DNA of 64,000 nucleotides, from NCBI GenBank assembly GCA_033961575.1, contig CM066727.1, forward strand, positions 121,012,434-121,076,433. The letters are read 5' to 3'. The translations under genes and the position numbers were made by a program. The stretch is from Aselliscus stoliczkanus (lineage: Eukaryota; Chordata; Mammalia; Chiroptera; Hipposideridae). Positions 60,801 through 64,000 of the stretch are shown here, piece after piece; positions within the stretch are counted from its first letter, which is position 1; every line of letters starts with the position of its first letter. Below the pieces are notes generated by a model that saw only the letters and a program-made list of their open reading frames with translations, was not told the DNA's origin and did no database searches.

Positions 60801-62861
60801 CTCCTTCCTCAGTCAGACAAGATTGAGCAGAGTCTTTCATTAATTCTTAAAAGCACAACTCAGACATTCTCACCATCATCTTAATTTAATTTATTTGTTA
60901 AACTTCCACTAAAGCAGTTCTAATGAAGAGGTTAAGTCTCCAATCTTTGGGAATCAGTATTCAAAAAAAAGTAGATTAGGTTGTTATAGAAAAAAATCAA
61001 TAAATAGAGAATATACTAACAGTGGAAACATCCTGGTGTTAGTCTGAAAACAATGATACCAAAGCTGGTGAGCATTGGCAATCGTCATTTTTATTTATAT
61101 CATGTCTCCCAGGATCCTTAAAATGTGATTGCTATCAAATGCTCATAAAATGAGAAGGAAGAGTTAGGAATTATTTCCAGATTTCTGGATTAAAAGATTG
61201 AATAAGATAATAATAAGATAATAGCATCACTCAAAATATAGAATGATAAGAGCAGTTAGAAATAAAGGGAGCTAGTGAATTTTATTATATATTACATATA
61301 TAATATTTATTATATATTGCATGCATTTGAGGCATGCCTTTGAGGCATGCAATAGGAGATTCCTAGAAAGCAGATGTATGTATACACATTTGGAGGGCAA
61401 GTCTTCTTCCAGAGGCTAGTTGGACAGAGACACTCAGAAGTCATCAAAATAGAGAGAATAGTTAAAACCATGAAATAGCACAGGAAATAGCACAGCAAAA
61501 AAGGGCACAGAACACAGGGTAGAATCTCAAACAGCTCTAAATGCTAGAAACACTTTTTAAAAAAATGTTAGAGGAAACAGAGAACTTCAAGACATAGACA
61601 GAGAGGTCAACAGAAAAGGGTAGGAAAAACTAAGAATGATGCCAGAGAAACTAAGACAAACATTGAATTCAAGGGGAGGGTCAGGATTCTCAAAAGTCAC
61701 AAGTCAAGTACGCTAAACTGATAGACTTCAATAGATTAGTAAGTATAAAAATCATTCTTGATTTTTGTCAGAGCATTGGAGGGATGAGATGCCATATTTT
61801 GCTTTTGATGTGTAGACCATGGATGGAGTGGTGAACAGGAAATTGACAGAGGGCAACCACTATACTACTTTAATTCCCCTACAATGAACATATAACAACA
61901 TTTGTGTAATAAAATTAAGAAATGACTGAAATAAGTTTCTCTAAAAGAGGAAATTAAGAGATAAGAGAGTAGTTAAAGGAGGGCTGTGCAGATTTAAAGA
62001 TCACCTGTCATTTATATCCTGAGGGTTTAGAAAAAGAAGAAAAAGAAAAGGAAAAATGCAGTGGAGAGAGAAGATCACTATGAGAAAGCAAATAACATTT
62101 GATTTTTTTCTTAAAATATGATATGAGTGTAACTATAAAGCTATGAAAAGATCATGTTATCAATCAGATCTCAGTCTATAAAAGCTCTTAAACTTGAATG
62201 CATTTCCCAGCTGAAAGAGTCCAGCTAACACTAAATTATAAAAGGCTTACATTTCCATAATCATGTAGGACAAACTAGGGCCACCCCTAGTTTATGAGGT
62301 AGTTCATTACTATTTAACAGATGACAAACTGAGCTCTAATTGACCTGCCAATGGTTAGGAGGGTGGAGGCAGATAATTCAGAAATGTCCCTTTGAACCCA
62401 ATGCTTTCTCTTCTTCCATGTGCTCTATCTTTGATAATACTTATATGAACAGTGTTGAATGAGTCATATAAATTAAACTTTCTGATCCCAGAACAAGATA
62501 GATTTTGAAAAACAAAACAATTGCAAACAATACAATAACCTCTGAAAAATGAGATTTTTTTTTTGGTGTCTTTCATCAAAAAGCATAACAATTTTTTCCT
62601 CAAATATAAGAACTAGAAGACATTATCTTAGGCTGATGTGTTAAAGAAAAATAATTAACAGTGAAATAGAATGTCTTGTAATGGACTAAATACAAAACAT
62701 CTATTATAGGGAAAAACATTTATTTAAAAAATTATTTGGAATAAAACTCCCAAAAGGAAATAGAGATGCAAAAATTATTCATATAAAATAAAGCCTAAAG
62801 CCACACTCAGTGCCAATATCAGGTATAGCTTTTCAGATTTCTCTTAAAAATGTTTCAAATA
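60801..62861. other. Intergenic, nothing recognised
   Basis: AT-rich. A small inverted/direct repeat of gcatgc units lies at 61315-61354. No coding signal. Confidence 0.55.
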
Positions 62862-62992
62862 CAGAGGGTGCCAAAACAATGTACACACATTTTAAGAAAG
62901 GTAAGAACTGTATTAAAATTATAATACTTAATGTGTATCAATAACAAAAGAAAAATACAAGCCATTTGTATACATTTTTTTGGCACCCTCCG
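62862..62992. mobile_element. Tc1/mariner-like MITE, copy 2 ('gagggtgccaaaa' family)
   Basis: A 131-bp element. Terminal repeats are cagagggtgccaaaacaatg and, reversed from the right, cggagggtgccaaaaaaatg. It is flanked by TA on both sides (62860-62861, 62993-62994), the target duplication of Tc1/mariner elements. It is shorter than copy 1 and jumps from 'aaaaatacaagcca' straight to the right terminal repeat, so it is a deletion derivative. Confidence 0.85.
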
Positions 62993-64000
62993 TATATTTT
63001 TCTCTTTTCCCTTAATCAAGCACAATATATCTAAAAAGAATTGTAGAATCTGTTTTATATGAGAAAAAGAGTTCCATATAAACAGAGAACATTGACCCTT
63101 ATTTCTTTGTATTCATTTTTGTTTTAAAGATCTTCTAGAAAAAAGACATGCTTTAACATTTTTTTGTTACACTTGAAACCAAAAATGCTGATAGATCATG
63201 TCTAGGTATAGTACATTACAAAATCTTTGAAAATGTGAATTCAGAGTAAAAATTACCCTCAATTGTTGTTACAAGTCCTTGAGATTAAAATCAGAATTTC
63301 CTGTGTTGGGCTGCCTAGGTACCGAGGTGCTGTGGTTGTTGGAGGGGTTAAAGTTGGAGCTACTGATGCATATATATTAGGGAGGATTCCTGAACACATG
63401 ACGGTGGAGCCTGGGTCAATCCATTACTGTGGATGGGCAGTGACCAATAGAAAGGGAAGAAGAAGATCCAAGAAGACTGAGGTAAGCGGGCTTCTGAAGC
63501 CCTGTCAAAAGTGGAAACAATAGATCAAAGGGTGTTCCTGGTGACTGGTCAGGGTAGGCTTTATCTTTTTCTCATAGGAGGTTTGACAGCATAAAATAAA
63601 AACAAATTGCTTTAGTCAAAGATTTCTTTTTTTTTCCTTTCTTTCCTTTTTTTTTTTTTTTTTTTTTAACTGATTGTTAGCAAACTTCAGATCCAGACAC
63701 AGGACTCAACGGTATATTCCTGGACAGCAAGGTAAACGATTTTGCACTTTTAAAAACTCTTAAAGTTAAGATTCCAAAGCTCTGATTCATCAGAGGCAGG
63801 TTTACAGTTTCAATAACAAAAATGAATTTCTATTCTGAAAAAAAAAAAAAATTTTAATGTGTCTTTGTTGGAAGATGACCAGAGTAGCATTGTGCAATTG
63901 TAAGAAATTTGACAGCTTGCATAAGCAGCTCTGCACTTGTCATTTCCCTCAATGCAATGACAAAATTGAAGCATCAGCATTTCATAAATTATGTTGATTT
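62993..64000. other. Intergenic, nothing confident
   Basis: The 86-aa frame at 63263-63523 has somewhat less AT-rich sequence and a donor-like gag|gtaagc at about 63480, but I recognise no protein. There is poly-T at about 63645-63667. Confidence 0.45.

Noticed and set aside
60000..64000. First exons of keratocan (KERA), expected downstream
   Set aside because: No LRR or Cys-cluster coding frame seen; KERA is probably beyond the right edge.

Overview
The window is mammalian genomic DNA. It is AT-rich, about 98% non-coding and dense with old interspersed repeats (MIR, L2, L1, MLT1-type MaLR LTRs, a Tigger2/MER2 element, MER5-like fragments) and microsatellites. One protein-coding gene is recognisable: LUM (lumican), a keratan-sulfate small leucine-rich proteoglycan of cornea and connective tissue. 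It lies on the + strand and is complete, with three exons: non-coding exon 1 (about 24892-25011), exon 2 (27392-28278, ATG at 27414) and exon 3 (30775 to about 31577, stop at 30927-30929). The spliced product is 339 aa. It keeps the signal peptide, the tyrosine-rich N-terminus, the N-terminal Cys cluster, the LRR array and the C-terminal Cys pair.

Species. A young tRNA-headed SINE occurs ten times, nine of them with clear target-site duplications. It has a short form (about 110-125 bp, ending in poly-A) and a long form (about 415-470 bp). The long tail, with its 'cctccacaact..' block and 'ccccaataaaatctt' end, resembles as I remember it the tail of the Rhin-1 SINE of horseshoe and leaf-nosed bats. 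Young Tc1/mariner relics are also present (a transposase-bearing remnant, two copies of a TA-flanked MITE, one 79-bp palindromic MITE). Together these suggest a bat, possibly a rhinolophoid such as a megadermatid. This is inference; the lumican sequence alone says only placental mammal.

Layout. 1-24740 is gene-free DNA upstream of LUM, on the side where decorin (DCN) lies in other mammals; no DCN exon is visible. 24740-31577 holds the LUM promoter and gene. 31645-32515 is a Tigger2/MER2 transposon just past the LUM poly(A) site. 32500-64000 is gene-free DNA on the side where keratocan (KERA) is expected; no KERA exon is visible. It carries a degraded L1 with nested insertions (37180-40090), two long polypurine/polypyrimidine tracts, a mariner split by a SINE (55097-55850) and a perfect 13-bp palindromic T-MARE (56256-56268).

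I found no prokaryotic genes, CRISPR array, phage or novel multi-gene system. The points worth a second look are the SINE family's two forms, the three mariner/MITE lineages, the MAF/NF-E2/AP-1-type sites near LUM, and an extra N-glycosylation sequon in lumican's last repeat.
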